A DNA stretch of 64,000 bases from Chryseobacterium sp. MFBS3-17 (GCF_020687745.1 NZ_JAJEWK010000008.1:184044-248043); one strand, 5' to 3'; positions 33,731-43,186 are shown, counted from the first letter of the stretch. Program-made: numbers and translations. The notes: generated by a model not told the origin, from the letters alone.

Positions 33731-36223
33731 ATGGCTACTATACCCGTAAAACAAGACATTTTCAGGTTTGTAACATTTAGAACTTCAAACAAGATTCTTT
33801 CTCCGGAATTTGAGATTCTGTTGGCTCAACATCCAAAGCCTGAATCCAGTTATTGGGAGCCTGTTTTTGCTGAAGCTGTAGTCGATGCCGAGCTGTTAAA
33901 TCAATTGATTGAAAATTTCACAGCAATTTCATCCGAAGCTTATTTGAAGGAAATTTACAGTAACGTCCTTGATGTTTCATCTAATGCTTTTTTAAAGAAC
34001 GAAAAGATTTCCAGCGAGATTTTTCAAGCAGTAGATCCATTATCCGAGGATGATGAAGTCACTTTGTTTGATAATGTTATTTATCAGGTTTTTACGAAGA
34101 AAGCTCCACGGCTGCGTGAGCGTATTGCACAACTTATCGCCACAAACTATGCAATTAGAAGAAAAGAAGATTTACAGCAGTTTACCGATAAAAAAATAGT
34201 TGACATTAAAGTTGTCATTCCTACAGGTGTTATAGATGCCATAAAGCCAGTGTTTCACGAAAACTGTAATGGTGAAATGCGCGGTGTCGTTAATCTTGGT
34301 ATTGCCGATTTTAGACGTGTAGAGCAAGAGGTGTGTTGCTATGTTCCGGGCGAAGTATCGCATATTGAGAATGTGATGGCTAAGGAATATAAGGAGCGTT
34401 CTACACGAAATTTTGTCCGCACAGAAGATACCACGGAGTCTACACGAGAAACCGAAATTGAAAACTTAACCGACACCACGACCGCAACACGACACGAACT
34501 CAGCAGCGAAGTTGCCAAAGTGCTGGACGAAATGAAAACCAATGATTTTGGTGGCTCTTTAGGTGTAAGTGCCAATTGGGGAACGTACTCCATGAACGCC
34601 AATATGGCAGCAAATTTTTCCAGTGGTAGTTCTTCTTCTCTGTCCAACACGGAATCAAAGCAATATGCAGAAGAAATAACCGCCAAAGCCCTTGATAGAA
34701 TTGTACAAAAAACCTCTGAAAAAAGAACTTCGAAAATCATCAAAGAGTTTGAAGAAACTTTTAAACACGGCTACGATAATCGTAATGGGGAGCAACATGT
34801 TACCGGAGTTTACCGATGGATAGACATCATTTACAAGAATAACCTTGTAAATTATGGTAAACGTATGCTGGTGGAGTTTATGGTTCCTGAGCCTGCTGAA
34901 TTTTTTAAAAGAGTACTGAACTATAAAACAGTTCGAGAAGCAGAAGTAAACCCGGAAGATATAGAACAATCTGCGCCAAAAACATTGGCAGAATTGGGCA
35001 TCAACTCACCAAACGATATTACAAGAGACAATTATAGTGTTATTGCTCAAAATTATGGTGTAGTGCTGAATGCGCCTCTGGAAGCATATAAAGTAGTTAA
35101 TGTATCAATGCTGCCGCCCTGCCCAAAAAACTCTGATAACAGTTCAAAATCTTACAGTCAGGATATCATGATAGAGCCTGATTATGAGGGTGATTCTGTT
35201 TCGGGTAAAGTGGATATTAATTATACTTGGCACAAAGTTGCAGGCGGTCCATCACCGGTTTTCAAAATGGATATTGGCGCATTTAATGTTACTATTGGCA
35301 GTTTTCCGAAAGGTGGAAGTATGAACCAAAGCAAACCGTTTGGTGGTATGCTCAATCCAAAATACACAGGCTCAGTTTCTGTAAATTTTGACTACAAAAA
35401 AATGAACTCTATTACGGCTTCTATTGAGCTGAAATGCAAACTGAAAGCTTCAAAATATCAAGAATGGCAAAACTACTGTTACCAACAACTTTTGGCAGCT
35501 TATAACGCTTTACTTGATGGCTTTAATAATGCCATAGATAATACAAAAGACGAAGAAGCAACAGAGGTAGAAGAAAAATACGTAAACCCTGCTTTTCATC
35601 GTATTATAGAACAGCGGGAGTTGAAACGCATTTGTGTTGAAATGTTGATGAAACCGTTTTGTAGAGAACAAGGTAGAAAAAATTATACAGAATACACAGA
35701 GTGTAACGGTTTCGAAATCCCACAAATTAATCAATCCCGGGATTTTGCAGGCTATACTGAAATGGTAAGATTTTTTGAGCAAGCCATAGATTGGCAACTG
35801 ATGTCTTATCTCTTCTATCCTTATTATTGGGCAGACAAATGCGATTGGGCTAAGCTGTTGCAGGAAGAGAATGACGACCCTGTATTTCAGTCTTTCTTAC
35901 AAAGTGGTATGGCAAGAGTGGTGGTGCCTATCCGTCTTTCATTCTCAGAAGCCTTTGCATTGTATCTTGATACAGGAGACATTGCAATGGGCAATACTAT
36001 TGGTAGCAGCAACTATCTTTCTATTGTAGAAGAATTGCAAACCATTGAAGGAACAGTAGAAGATACTTGGGAAACACGTGTTCCCACTACCCTTGCTATT
36101 ATACAAGGGAAATCTGCATTCCTGGAGCAAGAGGGTTTACCTTGCTGTCACACTAACGAAGACAGCGGCTTCATTCCTTGGGAAAATACCTTGCAAAATA
36201 TTTTACCAACATCTAATCCTTAA
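33731..36223 (+). CDS. Large protein of unknown function, resembling proteins linked to contractile-injection loci
   Basis: An 830-residue protein without a signal peptide. The N-terminal third is acidic and mixed alpha/beta. Residues about 225-345 are a charged, Thr/Ser/Glu-rich helical segment (TTESTRETEIENLTDTTTAT) interrupted by a Gly/Ser/Asn-rich beta stretch (SLGVSANWGTYSMNANMAAN). VTGVYRWIDIIYKNNLVNYG and KRMLVEFMVPEPAEFFKR follow. I recall this last motif, with R-E-T-E type helices before it, from large uncharacterised proteins encoded near extracellular contractile injection systems, but no sheath, tube or baseplate gene is present here. The gene precedes a predicted nuclease toxin, so a packaging, adaptor or delivery role is plausible. 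Not experimentally defined. Confidence 0.6.
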   Translation: MATIPVKQDIFRFVTFRTSNKILSPEFEILLAQHPKPESSYWEPVFAEAVVDAELLNQLIENFTAISSEAYLKEIYSNVLDVSSNAFLKNEKISSEIFQAVDPLSEDDEVTLFDNVIYQVFTKKAPRLRERIAQLIATNYAIRRKEDLQQFTDKKIVDIKVVIPTGVIDAIKPVFHENCNGEMRGVVNLGIADFRRVEQEVCCYVPGEVSHIENVMAKEYKERSTRNFVRTEDTTESTRETEIENLTDTTTATRHELSSEVAKVLDEMKTNDFGGSLGVSANWGTYSMNANMAANFSSGSSSSLSNTESKQYAEEITAKALDRIVQKTSEKRTSKIIKEFEETFKHGYDNRNGEQHVTGVYRWIDIIYKNNLVNYGKRMLVEFMVPEPAEFFKRVLNYKTVREAEVNPEDIEQSAPKTLAELGINSPNDITRDNYSVIAQNYGVVLNAPLEAYKVVNVSMLPPCPKNSDNSSKSYSQDIMIEPDYEGDSVSGKVDINYTWHKVAGGPSPVFKMDIGAFNVTIGSFPKGGSMNQSKPFGGMLNPKYTGSVSVNFDYKKMNSITASIELKCKLKASKYQEWQNYCYQQLLAAYNALLDGFNNAIDNTKDEEATEVEEKYVNPAFHRIIEQRELKRICVEMLMKPFCREQGRKNYTEYTECNGFEIPQINQSRDFAGYTEMVRFFEQAIDWQLMSYLFYPYYWADKCDWAKLLQEENDDPVFQSFLQSGMARVVVPIRLSFSEAFALYLDTGDIAMGNTIGSSNYLSIVEELQTIEGTVEDTWETRVPTTLAIIQGKSAFLEQEGLPCCHTNEDSGFIPWENTLQNILPTSNP

Positions 36224-36275
36224 AAATACTCATCAGAAGTGCAGTAAACATCTTGTTATATTATTACTGTCTGAA

Positions 36276-38291
36276 ATGTTCAATTATCAAAGCCCGTTCG
36301 CAGACCAATCTCTCTTTGCCCAATCAAAAGGCAGGGAGAGGCTTATTGCTTTTTTAAAGGCTAATAAAATTACAGATTTTGTTTATTCCAATGTGTCATC
36401 GTTTGATGGGGTTTATGATCTGGCAATTCGTATTTACGGGCAATTAAACAGCCGGGATGAGTTAATATTTAAGATAACAACTGTGCCGCTTACGGAGTTG
36501 CCTGCTGCAGGCTTGCCCGCTGTATTCAATTTTAAGGAGCTGGATTATTTAAAAAGCAGTACACATTTTCTTGTTTACAGAATCTCCGATAAACAATGGA
36601 ATCTCTGTGACAGAACTATAGACAACCGATTTGTTACAACATTTGCAGATGCTTTGGTGCTGGGACGTCGTCAATTCCTAAACGATGAAGAATTTCAGCA
36701 GATTTACAATGAGTTCGTCCAGTGCCAGAGTAAGGCGGACATGGATAATCTTGGTACGAGATTTAGGAACTTTGTTCAGAAAGTCAATCAACAATTAGCC
36801 AACCCATTTTACCAGAATGTTGATCTTGCCGTTAATGTACAGTTGAAAGACAATGCCGGAAATGTACTGAAAGACACAACTGTAAAGACTAATCCAAAAA
36901 GGAAAGTAAACGACATTAAGCTCCAAATCTTTCTTTATCCAGATGGCACCTACCAAATTAACCATCAATTTAGCGAAAACTACCTGAAGGAGTTTGAGCA
37001 AAAGTGGACAACAGAAGCCCGGAAACGCGGGCTTGATGTGGATATACCCGAAATGCGGGAAGATATTGTCGCTTTTCTCAACTCTAAAGAAGCCGAGTTA
37101 AGTTTTGGAAAAAAATTTTTACGGGAGATACGCACTTGGTACGATGCCAGTGTAGCAGGTTACATAGAAGGCATACAGGCAACCCAAAAAATAACACGCA
37201 ATATATGGGATGTAGGCGTAATTAATGAAAGCACGTGGTACAGCAAAGATAAAGATCATAAAGAGTGGCCAGCTTATATGCAGTTCAACCCTATTGTAGG
37301 GGGTGCGGTAGATGGTGTTATAGATGAGATCGTGGGCATCCCTATGGCTTGTAAGAGTGTGTATGAGATTGCTACCGATGATGAAAAACGCAAGGCATTA
37401 GCCAAAGTGTTCACCTCCGAAGGGTTTAGCCAGATGCTCGATGGACTGAAAGAAAGCGTAACAGAACTAAGAGATGATCCCGAAAAAAGAGGACACTTCG
37501 GTGGGCAAACTGCCGTCTCAGTAGTATCAATGATGAGCGGGGCAGGCTTGATAGCTAAAACGGGTAAAGCAGATGAACTTGTAGATGGCTTTAGCAAAGT
37601 TTCGAAGAAGGTAGATGATGTGCCGAATCCTAATTTCAAGCACCTTGATGATGTCAAAAAATCTGAAAATGTAATACACAATCCTGAAAACAGGAAGCTG
37701 GTCAATGAGTTTATGGAAAAGCAGGATGATGTTTCCATAAGTGACTTAGCTGATGAAGTAGCAGAAAACATTGACCTTAAAGATGAATTTAAAGTCAATC
37801 CGACCAAATTTATTGACGGCAAGAAGTACGAAGCCAATATCAAGAAACTAATTGATGATAACGACCCTGACTTTTTTAATGAACTTTCTGCTGAAACAGG
37901 CATACCACTGTCAGAATTGGCAGGCTATAAAAAACTCAACCAGGTACAAATACGCATACCGGGGCAAAATGGAGGCTTTACCACTATGGACAATGTATTT
38001 GTAAAAGAAATGACCGACCCTGTTACCAACAAAAAATATCTGGAAGTAATAGTCAATGAATGTAAACTGTCTGATGCAGCACCTTTTACAACCAGGCAAA
38101 AGCAATTTGAAACTGCATTAGGACCACCTCCAATAGGTAAGTTTGACTTGAGAAATATAAAATACCAAGATTTACCAAACCCTACAGATAGAATTCCACA
38201 GAACACAGAAATAAGAGTAAAATCCTATGTAAAAACAGTAGGAAATGGTGGAGTAAACAGTAATTTTAATATAACAAAATTATATCCTTAA
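36276..38291 (+). CDS. Modular effector with predicted C-terminal PD-(D/E)XK nuclease toxin domain
   Basis: A 671-residue protein with no signal peptide. The frame is open upstream, but MFNYQSPFADQSLFAQSKGR at 36276 is the natural start, 52 bp after the preceding gene. Residues 1-320 are a mixed region I do not recognise. Residues about 340-460 carry a hydrophobic Gly-rich segment (NPIVGGAVDGVIDEIVGIPM, VVSMMSGAGLIAKTG) of the kind that precedes toxin tips in Bacteroidota effectors. The C-terminus has NGGFTTMDNVF (Asp572), then EVIVNECKLSD (Glu595, Lys597) and TRQKQFE. This is a D...ExK nuclease core of the Tox-REase type. A likely immunity gene starts 6 bp downstream. Confidence 0.65.
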   Translation: MFNYQSPFADQSLFAQSKGRERLIAFLKANKITDFVYSNVSSFDGVYDLAIRIYGQLNSRDELIFKITTVPLTELPAAGLPAVFNFKELDYLKSSTHFLVYRISDKQWNLCDRTIDNRFVTTFADALVLGRRQFLNDEEFQQIYNEFVQCQSKADMDNLGTRFRNFVQKVNQQLANPFYQNVDLAVNVQLKDNAGNVLKDTTVKTNPKRKVNDIKLQIFLYPDGTYQINHQFSENYLKEFEQKWTTEARKRGLDVDIPEMREDIVAFLNSKEAELSFGKKFLREIRTWYDASVAGYIEGIQATQKITRNIWDVGVINESTWYSKDKDHKEWPAYMQFNPIVGGAVDGVIDEIVGIPMACKSVYEIATDDEKRKALAKVFTSEGFSQMLDGLKESVTELRDDPEKRGHFGGQTAVSVVSMMSGAGLIAKTGKADELVDGFSKVSKKVDDVPNPNFKHLDDVKKSENVIHNPENRKLVNEFMEKQDDVSISDLADEVAENIDLKDEFKVNPTKFIDGKKYEANIKKLIDDNDPDFFNELSAETGIPLSELAGYKKLNQVQIRIPGQNGGFTTMDNVFVKEMTDPVTNKKYLEVIVNECKLSDAAPFTTRQKQFETALGPPPIGKFDLRNIKYQDLPNPTDRIPQNTEIRVKSYVKTVGNGGVNSNFNITKLYP

Positions 38292-38297
38292 TACATT

Positions 38298-38996
38298 ATG
38301 CTAAAAAAAGAACTAAACGAATCTATCATAAATAACATTAGTGAATTTATATCACCATTAGGTTTTAAACCTAAGAAAAACTTTGACCAAATTAGATTTG
38401 TAAGAAAATTGTCATCAGGGTTTGAATATTTAGCTATATCTTCTTCTAATTATTATGATACCCATTATTTAAATTATGGTTTTGGAAAGAGAATTGAATC
38501 CATTGAGAAAATAGTATTATTATTAGAGGCATTCTTTGAACCAAACCTATTTCTTACAAGTAAAAGCACCTCGACATATTACTTAAATGCAACCTATTAC
38601 ACTAAGGACTATGATAGACATAAACAACCAATAACAGATGAAGAATCTTTGATGTATCACATTGACATCATAAAAGATGTAACGCAAAACTTTGCTTTAG
38701 ATTTATTTCAAAAGCTTGATGATATTAATTATGTTGATCATCAAATAAATGGAGAAGGAGCTAATTTTTGGTTGAATGAAACAAATAAGCCATTTGGATT
38801 ACATAGTTTCGAAACATATAGAATTATCATAGCTAAGCTTGTAAAATCAGCAGAAGAGTATAAAAAATTTATAGAAAAAATAATGGCATTAGAAGAGGAA
38901 AAGCTCATAGAGTTGAAGAAGCAAGAGCAATATAAAAATCTTACACTTGAAGAGTTGTTTATTCCAAGAGCCATAAAAAAGATTGAAGAGATATAA
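38298..38996 (+). CDS. Likely immunity protein of the nuclease effector
   Basis: A 232-residue cytosolic protein. IISNNISEFI-type start (SIINNISEFISPLGFKPKK is not exact; the frame reads IINNISEFISPLGFKPKKN) followed by IRFVRKLSSGFEYLAISSSN resembles the N-terminal half of DUF4304-like immunity proteins. The second half is helical, charged and ends EELFIPRAIKKIEEI. It begins 6 bp after the effector stop and is strongly AT-rich, like many immunity genes. A cytosolic location suits protection against a nuclease. Neutralisation of the neighbour is inferred from position and composition only. A weak hairpin with AAATCA/TGATTT (39003-39035) follows. Confidence 0.6.
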   Translation: MLKKELNESIINNISEFISPLGFKPKKNFDQIRFVRKLSSGFEYLAISSSNYYDTHYLNYGFGKRIESIEKIVLLLEAFFEPNLFLTSKSTSTYYLNATYYTKDYDRHKQPITDEESLMYHIDIIKDVTQNFALDLFQKLDDINYVDHQINGEGANFWLNETNKPFGLHSFETYRIIIAKLVKSAEEYKKFIEKIMALEEEKLIELKKQEQYKNLTLEELFIPRAIKKIEEI

Positions 38997-39210
38997 TGAA
39001 CGAAATCATTATTAAGTAATCTCGTGATTTTTTAGCAATATGAATATCGGTTTCAAATCATAATCCAAGCCGATCAATATTTACTTAATCTTTTCACAGA
39101 CTTTAACCTTTATGAAACAGCAATTTATATTAGCAACTGAAACAATAAAAAAGAATCCGATAGTAGAAAAAGATTTTTAATTAAACTAAACGTCATTAAA
39201 AAAATAAACC

Positions 39211-39645
39211 ATGAACAAACTTACACAAACATTTCTCTTGCTTGTATTTTTAGTGTTTACAAGCATTGCCGGCGCACAGACCGTAAAAATAAAAAAAGAC
39301 GAAGTTTTTGTAGATAATGAATTGCGCTTCAAAAGTGAAAAAAGACTTAATGCTACCCAATTTTCACTTTACCACCTTACAAACGGCAAAGAAATCCTGA
39401 CCGTAATCCGAAACCTGAACGGTACCATAGGCTTTTCGGAAGATGATTATATTCAGATTATTTTTAACGGTTTCAATACCAGAGTAGAATCCGAACAAAT
39501 AAAAGGCAGAACTTTTGCGTGGTATCTGGAACTTCTGCTCAGAGACAAAGTACTACATCCGGATGGCACCATCAACGAAGAAAACCTCCGGAATTTCTTC
39601 ACCAAATATGACCAGAATATTACCAACAGAACTTTGAGGTACTGA
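39211..39645 (+). CDS. Exported protein of unknown function
   Basis: A 144-residue protein with a clear signal peptide (MNKLTQTFLLLVFLVFTSIA, cleavage probably after AGA). The mature part is beta-rich at first (VKIKKDEVFVDNELRFKSEK, LTVIRNLNGTIGF) and helical at the end. No family recognised. It stands 214 bp after the immunity gene and 43 bp before the dipeptide epimerase. Its composition is intermediate, so it may belong to the backbone rather than the accessory region. 38997-39210 contains no gene. Confidence 0.6.
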   Translation: MNKLTQTFLLLVFLVFTSIAGAQTVKIKKDEVFVDNELRFKSEKRLNATQFSLYHLTNGKEILTVIRNLNGTIGFSEDDYIQIIFNGFNTRVESEQIKGRTFAWYLELLLRDKVLHPDGTINEENLRNFFTKYDQNITNRTLRY

Positions 39646-39688
39646 CCCCGGAGCCCAAAAGTCATCACCATCCCATATCTGTTGCCCT

Positions 39689-40681
39689 ATGGAACTAAAA
39701 TTCCGGATCCGGACACTGCAACTCCGGGAAACCTTCTCCATCGCTTATGGCAGTTATCATTCCCGGGACGTGCTGTCGGTAGAGCTTGCACACGCCGGGC
39801 ATTCCGGCTATGGAGAATGTGTGGAAATTGACTATTACGGCATCCGGCTGCAGGATTTTGTAAATAGTCTCCACGCCATTCAGGCGTCTCTGGAAAACCG
39901 GTCCATCGTTCACCCCTCCGGTTTCTATACTTTTCTTTTAAGCCAAAACCTCCACCCGTTCCTGCGCTCCGCACTGGATTGCGCGTATTGGGATCTTTTC
40001 GGGAAACTGGAACATCAATCCTTTGCCCGCATCAATGGTATAATAAACCATCAGCTGCCACAAAGCACCTTTACCATTTCCATTGCACCGCCAGAAAAGC
40101 AACTGACGGCCATGAAAAACAGTGCCTGGCAAAAGTTTAAAGTGAAATGCAATGGTTATCATCCTGAACAGATAGAACTGCTTTTGAACTCCGGATACGA
40201 AATTGCGCTGGATGCCAATGCCAGTTTCACGGCTCAGGATTGCATCAGTTTGCAGCATCATCCGGCTGCCGGGCAATTGCTGTACGTAGAGCAACCCATG
40301 GAAACGGGACACTATCAGATACTGAAAAAAAACTGCGGCATCATCTGGATGGCAGATGAAGACCTGCAGAATGAAGCGTCGCTGCCGGCACTCAGACCCT
40401 ACTACAACGCCATCAATATCAAACTGATGAAATGCGGCGGACTGACGCCGGCGCTGGACCTCATCCGGAAAGCCCGTGCTCTGGATTTCAAAATCATGCT
40501 CGGTTGTATGACGGAATCTTCTGCAGGAATCTCCGCCGCATGTACCCTCGCCGGTCTGGTAGATTTTGCAGATCTGGATGGTGCCAATCTTATTGCCAAC
40601 GACTATGCACAGGGCAGTTTCGTGGAGAATGGCCATATCCATCTGTCCGAAATGCCCGGTTTGGGGATTTCGCTGAGGTAA
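39689..40681 (+). CDS. Dipeptide epimerase, enolase superfamily
   Basis: A 330-residue enzyme of the mandelate racemase/muconate cycloisomerase group. Catalytic Lys pair is in KFKVKCN. The three metal ligands are Asp in ALDANAS, Glu in LLYVEQPME and Asp in MADEDLQN. The second base is Lys in NIKLMKCGG, and DLDGA closes the barrel. This arrangement matches L-Ala-D/L-Glu epimerases, which help salvage murein peptides. The start lies at MELKFRIRTLQLRE. It would complement the AmgK/MurU-like sugar route at the other end of the window, although no experimental specificity is known. Confidence 0.85.
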   Translation: MELKFRIRTLQLRETFSIAYGSYHSRDVLSVELAHAGHSGYGECVEIDYYGIRLQDFVNSLHAIQASLENRSIVHPSGFYTFLLSQNLHPFLRSALDCAYWDLFGKLEHQSFARINGIINHQLPQSTFTISIAPPEKQLTAMKNSAWQKFKVKCNGYHPEQIELLLNSGYEIALDANASFTAQDCISLQHHPAAGQLLYVEQPMETGHYQILKKNCGIIWMADEDLQNEASLPALRPYYNAINIKLMKCGGLTPALDLIRKARALDFKIMLGCMTESSAGISAACTLAGLVDFADLDGANLIANDYAQGSFVENGHIHLSEMPGLGISLR

Positions 40682-40713
40682 TTGTTGTGGGTTTCTAATG
40701 AGCTGATGACGGT

Positions 40714-40998
40714 TTAGTCATTCTCCGAAATCAGATAGTCATACACCATCTGGTGCTGGTGATCAGTAAGTTTTGCGCGGGGTGCCATACGGCTCAGCGT
40801 CCGGATCCAGCGTTGGTCATCATGCTTTTTGGGATCGGGAAGCATATGGCATTTGTTGCAGGAGTTTTCAAAGACAGTTTTGCCCTGCAGCAACTGTTCG
40901 GCAGCCGTATATTTGGGTCCGGTTACGGCATGGGACTTGGGTCCGCAGGAGGTGAGAAATGCAGTCAGGAGGATTCCTGAAATCAATAATCTTTTCAT
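40714..40998 (-). CDS. Small c-type haem lipoprotein A
   Basis: A 94-residue lipoprotein (LTSC, Cys18) with one haem-attachment motif, NSCNKCHMLPDPKKH (CNKCH), and a possible Met axial ligand in LSRMAPRAKL. The length and the QGKTVFENSCNKCH lead-in are those of a minimal class I cytochrome c domain. It is a tandem paralogue of the gene to the right. Both should carry electrons, or serve as haem sensors, on the membrane facing the periplasm. Partner enzymes cannot be identified here. Confidence 0.85.
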   Translation of the reverse strand: MKRLLISGILLTAFLTSCGPKSHAVTGPKYTAAEQLLQGKTVFENSCNKCHMLPDPKKHDDQRWIRTLSRMAPRAKLTDHQHQMVYDYLISEND

Positions 40999-41023
40999 GG
41001 GTCTTGTATTTGGGGTTCATATA

Positions 41024-41048
41024 GCCAAAAAAAGCCCACATGGTGAGC
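41024..41048 (-). terminator. Terminator between the two cytochrome genes
   Basis: On the minus strand AGCTCAC and GTGGGCT (one T-G pair, CAT loop) are followed by seven T. It lies after the stop of cytochrome B and before the start of cytochrome A, so A needs its own promoter or read-through. Confidence 0.7.
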
Positions 41049-41055
41049 TTTTTTC

Positions 41056-41340
41056 TTAATTCTTCACAGATACCACATAGTCATAGACCATCTGGTGTTG
41101 TTCCTCATTCAGTTTTGCTTTGGGCGCCATAGAGTTCATAATGCCTACCCATTCTACAGAATTGTGGGCAGTGGGCTCCGGCAGATCATGACATCTTGCA
41201 CATGAATTTTCATAAATGGTTTTTCCCTGTGCCAGTCGGTCTGCAGTGCTGGTGGCAGGTCCGGCAGCAGTCACGGGTTTCTGTGTGCAGGAGGCAAGGA
41301 TCATCATAATGGTTCCTGAAACAAAAATTCCTTTTTTCAT
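41056..41340 (-). CDS. Small c-type haem lipoprotein B
   Basis: A 94-residue lipoprotein (LASC, Cys18) with haem motif NSCARCHDLPEPTAH (CARCH) and NSMAPKAKLNEEQHQMVYDY. It is the same length as lipoprotein A and similar along its whole length, so the pair arose by tandem duplication. Divergence is greatest in the linker after the lipid anchor (TQKPVTAAGPATSTA). The terminator between them suggests separate expression. Confidence 0.85.
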   Translation of the reverse strand: MKKGIFVSGTIMMILASCTQKPVTAAGPATSTADRLAQGKTIYENSCARCHDLPEPTAHNSVEWVGIMNSMAPKAKLNEEQHQMVYDYVVSVKN

Positions 41341-41453
41341 TCTTTAACGGTTTGTTTAACTACAAATGTAAAAAAAAAACTTTTGAGCGGGTGTGTTTGG
41401 CTTAATATAGAATCATCCTAAATTAATTATCTTTACGCTTGTAGTTTTTAAAG

Positions 41454-42443
41454 ATGAAATATACGGTACACGAACTGGTACAGGGAATCCGGTCCGGAAA
41501 CAAACTCCTGACCTCCAAAGCCATTACCCTGGTTGAAAGTAAAAAAGCGGAGCACCGCAGCATGGCAGAAGCCCTGCTGAAAGAGATTATGCCCTATACC
41601 GGAAATTCGGTACGGATGGGTATTACGGGTGTTCCCGGTGCGGGAAAATCCACATTTATAGAAAGTTTTGGCAAACTGGCGGTATCCCGTGGTAAGAAAG
41701 TTGCGGTGCTGGCCATAGATCCCAGCTCTACCCGAAACAAAGGTTCCATACTGGGAGATAAAACCCGCATGGAAGAACTGGCTAGAGAAGAAAATGCATT
41801 CATCCGTCCCAGTCCCAGCGGCGGATTCCTGGGCGGGGTGGCCAATACTACTTTCGAAACCATGCTCATTTGTGAGGCCGCCGGATATGATCTGATTCTG
41901 ATAGAAACCGTGGGTGTGGGGCAAAGCGAAGTGCTGGTGTCGGAAATTTCGGATATTTTTATTTTCCTCAAAATTACCGGAGCCGGAGATGAACTGCAGG
42001 GCATCAAACGCGGAATTATGGAAATGGTGGATCTCATTTTCATCAATAAAGTGGATGATGATAATCTGCAGAAAGCCAAAAATACCAAAATAGAACTCAT
42101 GCGGGCACTGCATTTTATGCCGGAAAAAGAAGCCGGCTGGAAGATTCCGGTCATTCTGGGATCAGCACTGAACCATAAGGGACTGGAGGTAGTGTGGGAC
42201 AAGACCCGTGAATTTATACAGATGCAGCAACAGAGCGGCCGCTTTACAGAGATTCGCCGCCGGCAGGCTGTCCGCCGGTTCGAATACTGGGTGCGGGAAT
42301 ACATTGTACAGCGCACTAAATCTGAAGAGGATTCAGAAAACACCTATGAAATGCACAAAAAAAATGCTGCCGGCCTGGAATCCAATCCCAGTACGGAAGC
42401 AAAAATATTTGTAGACCGGTTGCTGGGTCGTATCAGTTCCTGA
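41454..42443 (+). CDS. meaB: Methylmalonyl-CoA mutase-associated GTPase MeaB
   Basis: A 329-residue G3E-family P-loop GTPase. Walker A is GVPGAGKSTFIES near residue 62, the switch/Walker B segment includes AIDPSSTRNKGSILGDKTRM and LIETVGVGQSEV, and the base-specificity motif is FINKVDDDN. MeaB protects and reloads B12-dependent mutase, which is encoded 8 kb upstream by mutB. Its last 11 bp overlap the 3' end of the convergent DUF4251 gene. Full length. Confidence 0.95.
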   Translation: MKYTVHELVQGIRSGNKLLTSKAITLVESKKAEHRSMAEALLKEIMPYTGNSVRMGITGVPGAGKSTFIESFGKLAVSRGKKVAVLAIDPSSTRNKGSILGDKTRMEELAREENAFIRPSPSGGFLGGVANTTFETMLICEAAGYDLILIETVGVGQSEVLVSEISDIFIFLKITGAGDELQGIKRGIMEMVDLIFINKVDDDNLQKAKNTKIELMRALHFMPEKEAGWKIPVILGSALNHKGLEVVWDKTREFIQMQQQSGRFTEIRRRQAVRRFEYWVREYIVQRTKSEEDSENTYEMHKKNAAGLESNPSTEAKIFVDRLLGRISS

Positions 42444-42960
42444 CGGCTTCGTTTTTCATCATATATCCATCAAAAGAGATGGGTTGGCGGTCATTGGCAT
42501 CTACAGACAGGAACGCTTTACCGTTTCTGTAGATTTCCAGATTCAGCGTACGGATGTGCGAAACATCGCTCGGAGTAATGCGCAGCAACTGATTCCCCTT
42601 TTTGGTTGTGGATTTCTGTATGGTATAATCCTTCGATGTGAAACGCAGACTTTGTTTGTCTGTGTCATAAGCATTGGCGGTGTAAAGTCTCCCGAAATAG
42701 GGCAGCGTAGCCGTAAGTTCTTTATCTTTGATGGTCAGTGTATAGCCATAGTCCAGAGACATCATTCTGGAGGCTCCGTAATGCGGAAGGCTGTTTGCAG
42801 TGTTCAGCACATCCTGGTTCGTGGCATTGGCTTTGGTGGCCATAAAGGTAAATTCCTCCGCCCGGATGATTTCCTGAATCCCTGCTGTATCCATATATTG
42901 CTGAGATGAACAACCGATGGAGAAGAGCAGAATGGGTATCAGTAAAAGAAAATTTTTCAT
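42433..42960 (-). CDS. DUF4251 family lipoprotein
   Basis: A 175-residue lipoprotein (SIGC, Cys17). EEFTFMATKANATNQDVLN and YGYTLTIKDKELTATLPYFG, followed by FTSKDYTIQKSTTKKGN, match the DUF4251 family of small Bacteroidota proteins, predicted to form a beta-sandwich in the periplasm. Function is unknown. The 3' end overlaps meaB by 11 bp on the opposite strand, so no terminator can separate the two genes. Confidence 0.8.
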   Translation of the reverse strand: MKNFLLLIPILLFSIGCSSQQYMDTAGIQEIIRAEEFTFMATKANATNQDVLNTANSLPHYGASRMMSLDYGYTLTIKDKELTATLPYFGRLYTANAYDTDKQSLRFTSKDYTIQKSTTKKGNQLLRITPSDVSHIRTLNLEIYRNGKAFLSVDANDRQPISFDGYMMKNEAVRN

Positions 42961-43186
42961 TGTAATTATTTTTAAACAAGATGATCATTAACTGATACAA
43001 ATTTAACACCGATTTAGCGAATTTTGAACAATCTTTTGGGAAATTAATCATAGATTTCCGGGATGGTTTCAGCGCAGGCTCGGATTAGATTATAAAATCC
43101 AACGTATTTACAGGCAATTCTAATGAGCCGATTATTTTAAATGGAATAATAATTGTTAAATTTATCTTATTAAAATCAATAAAGCT

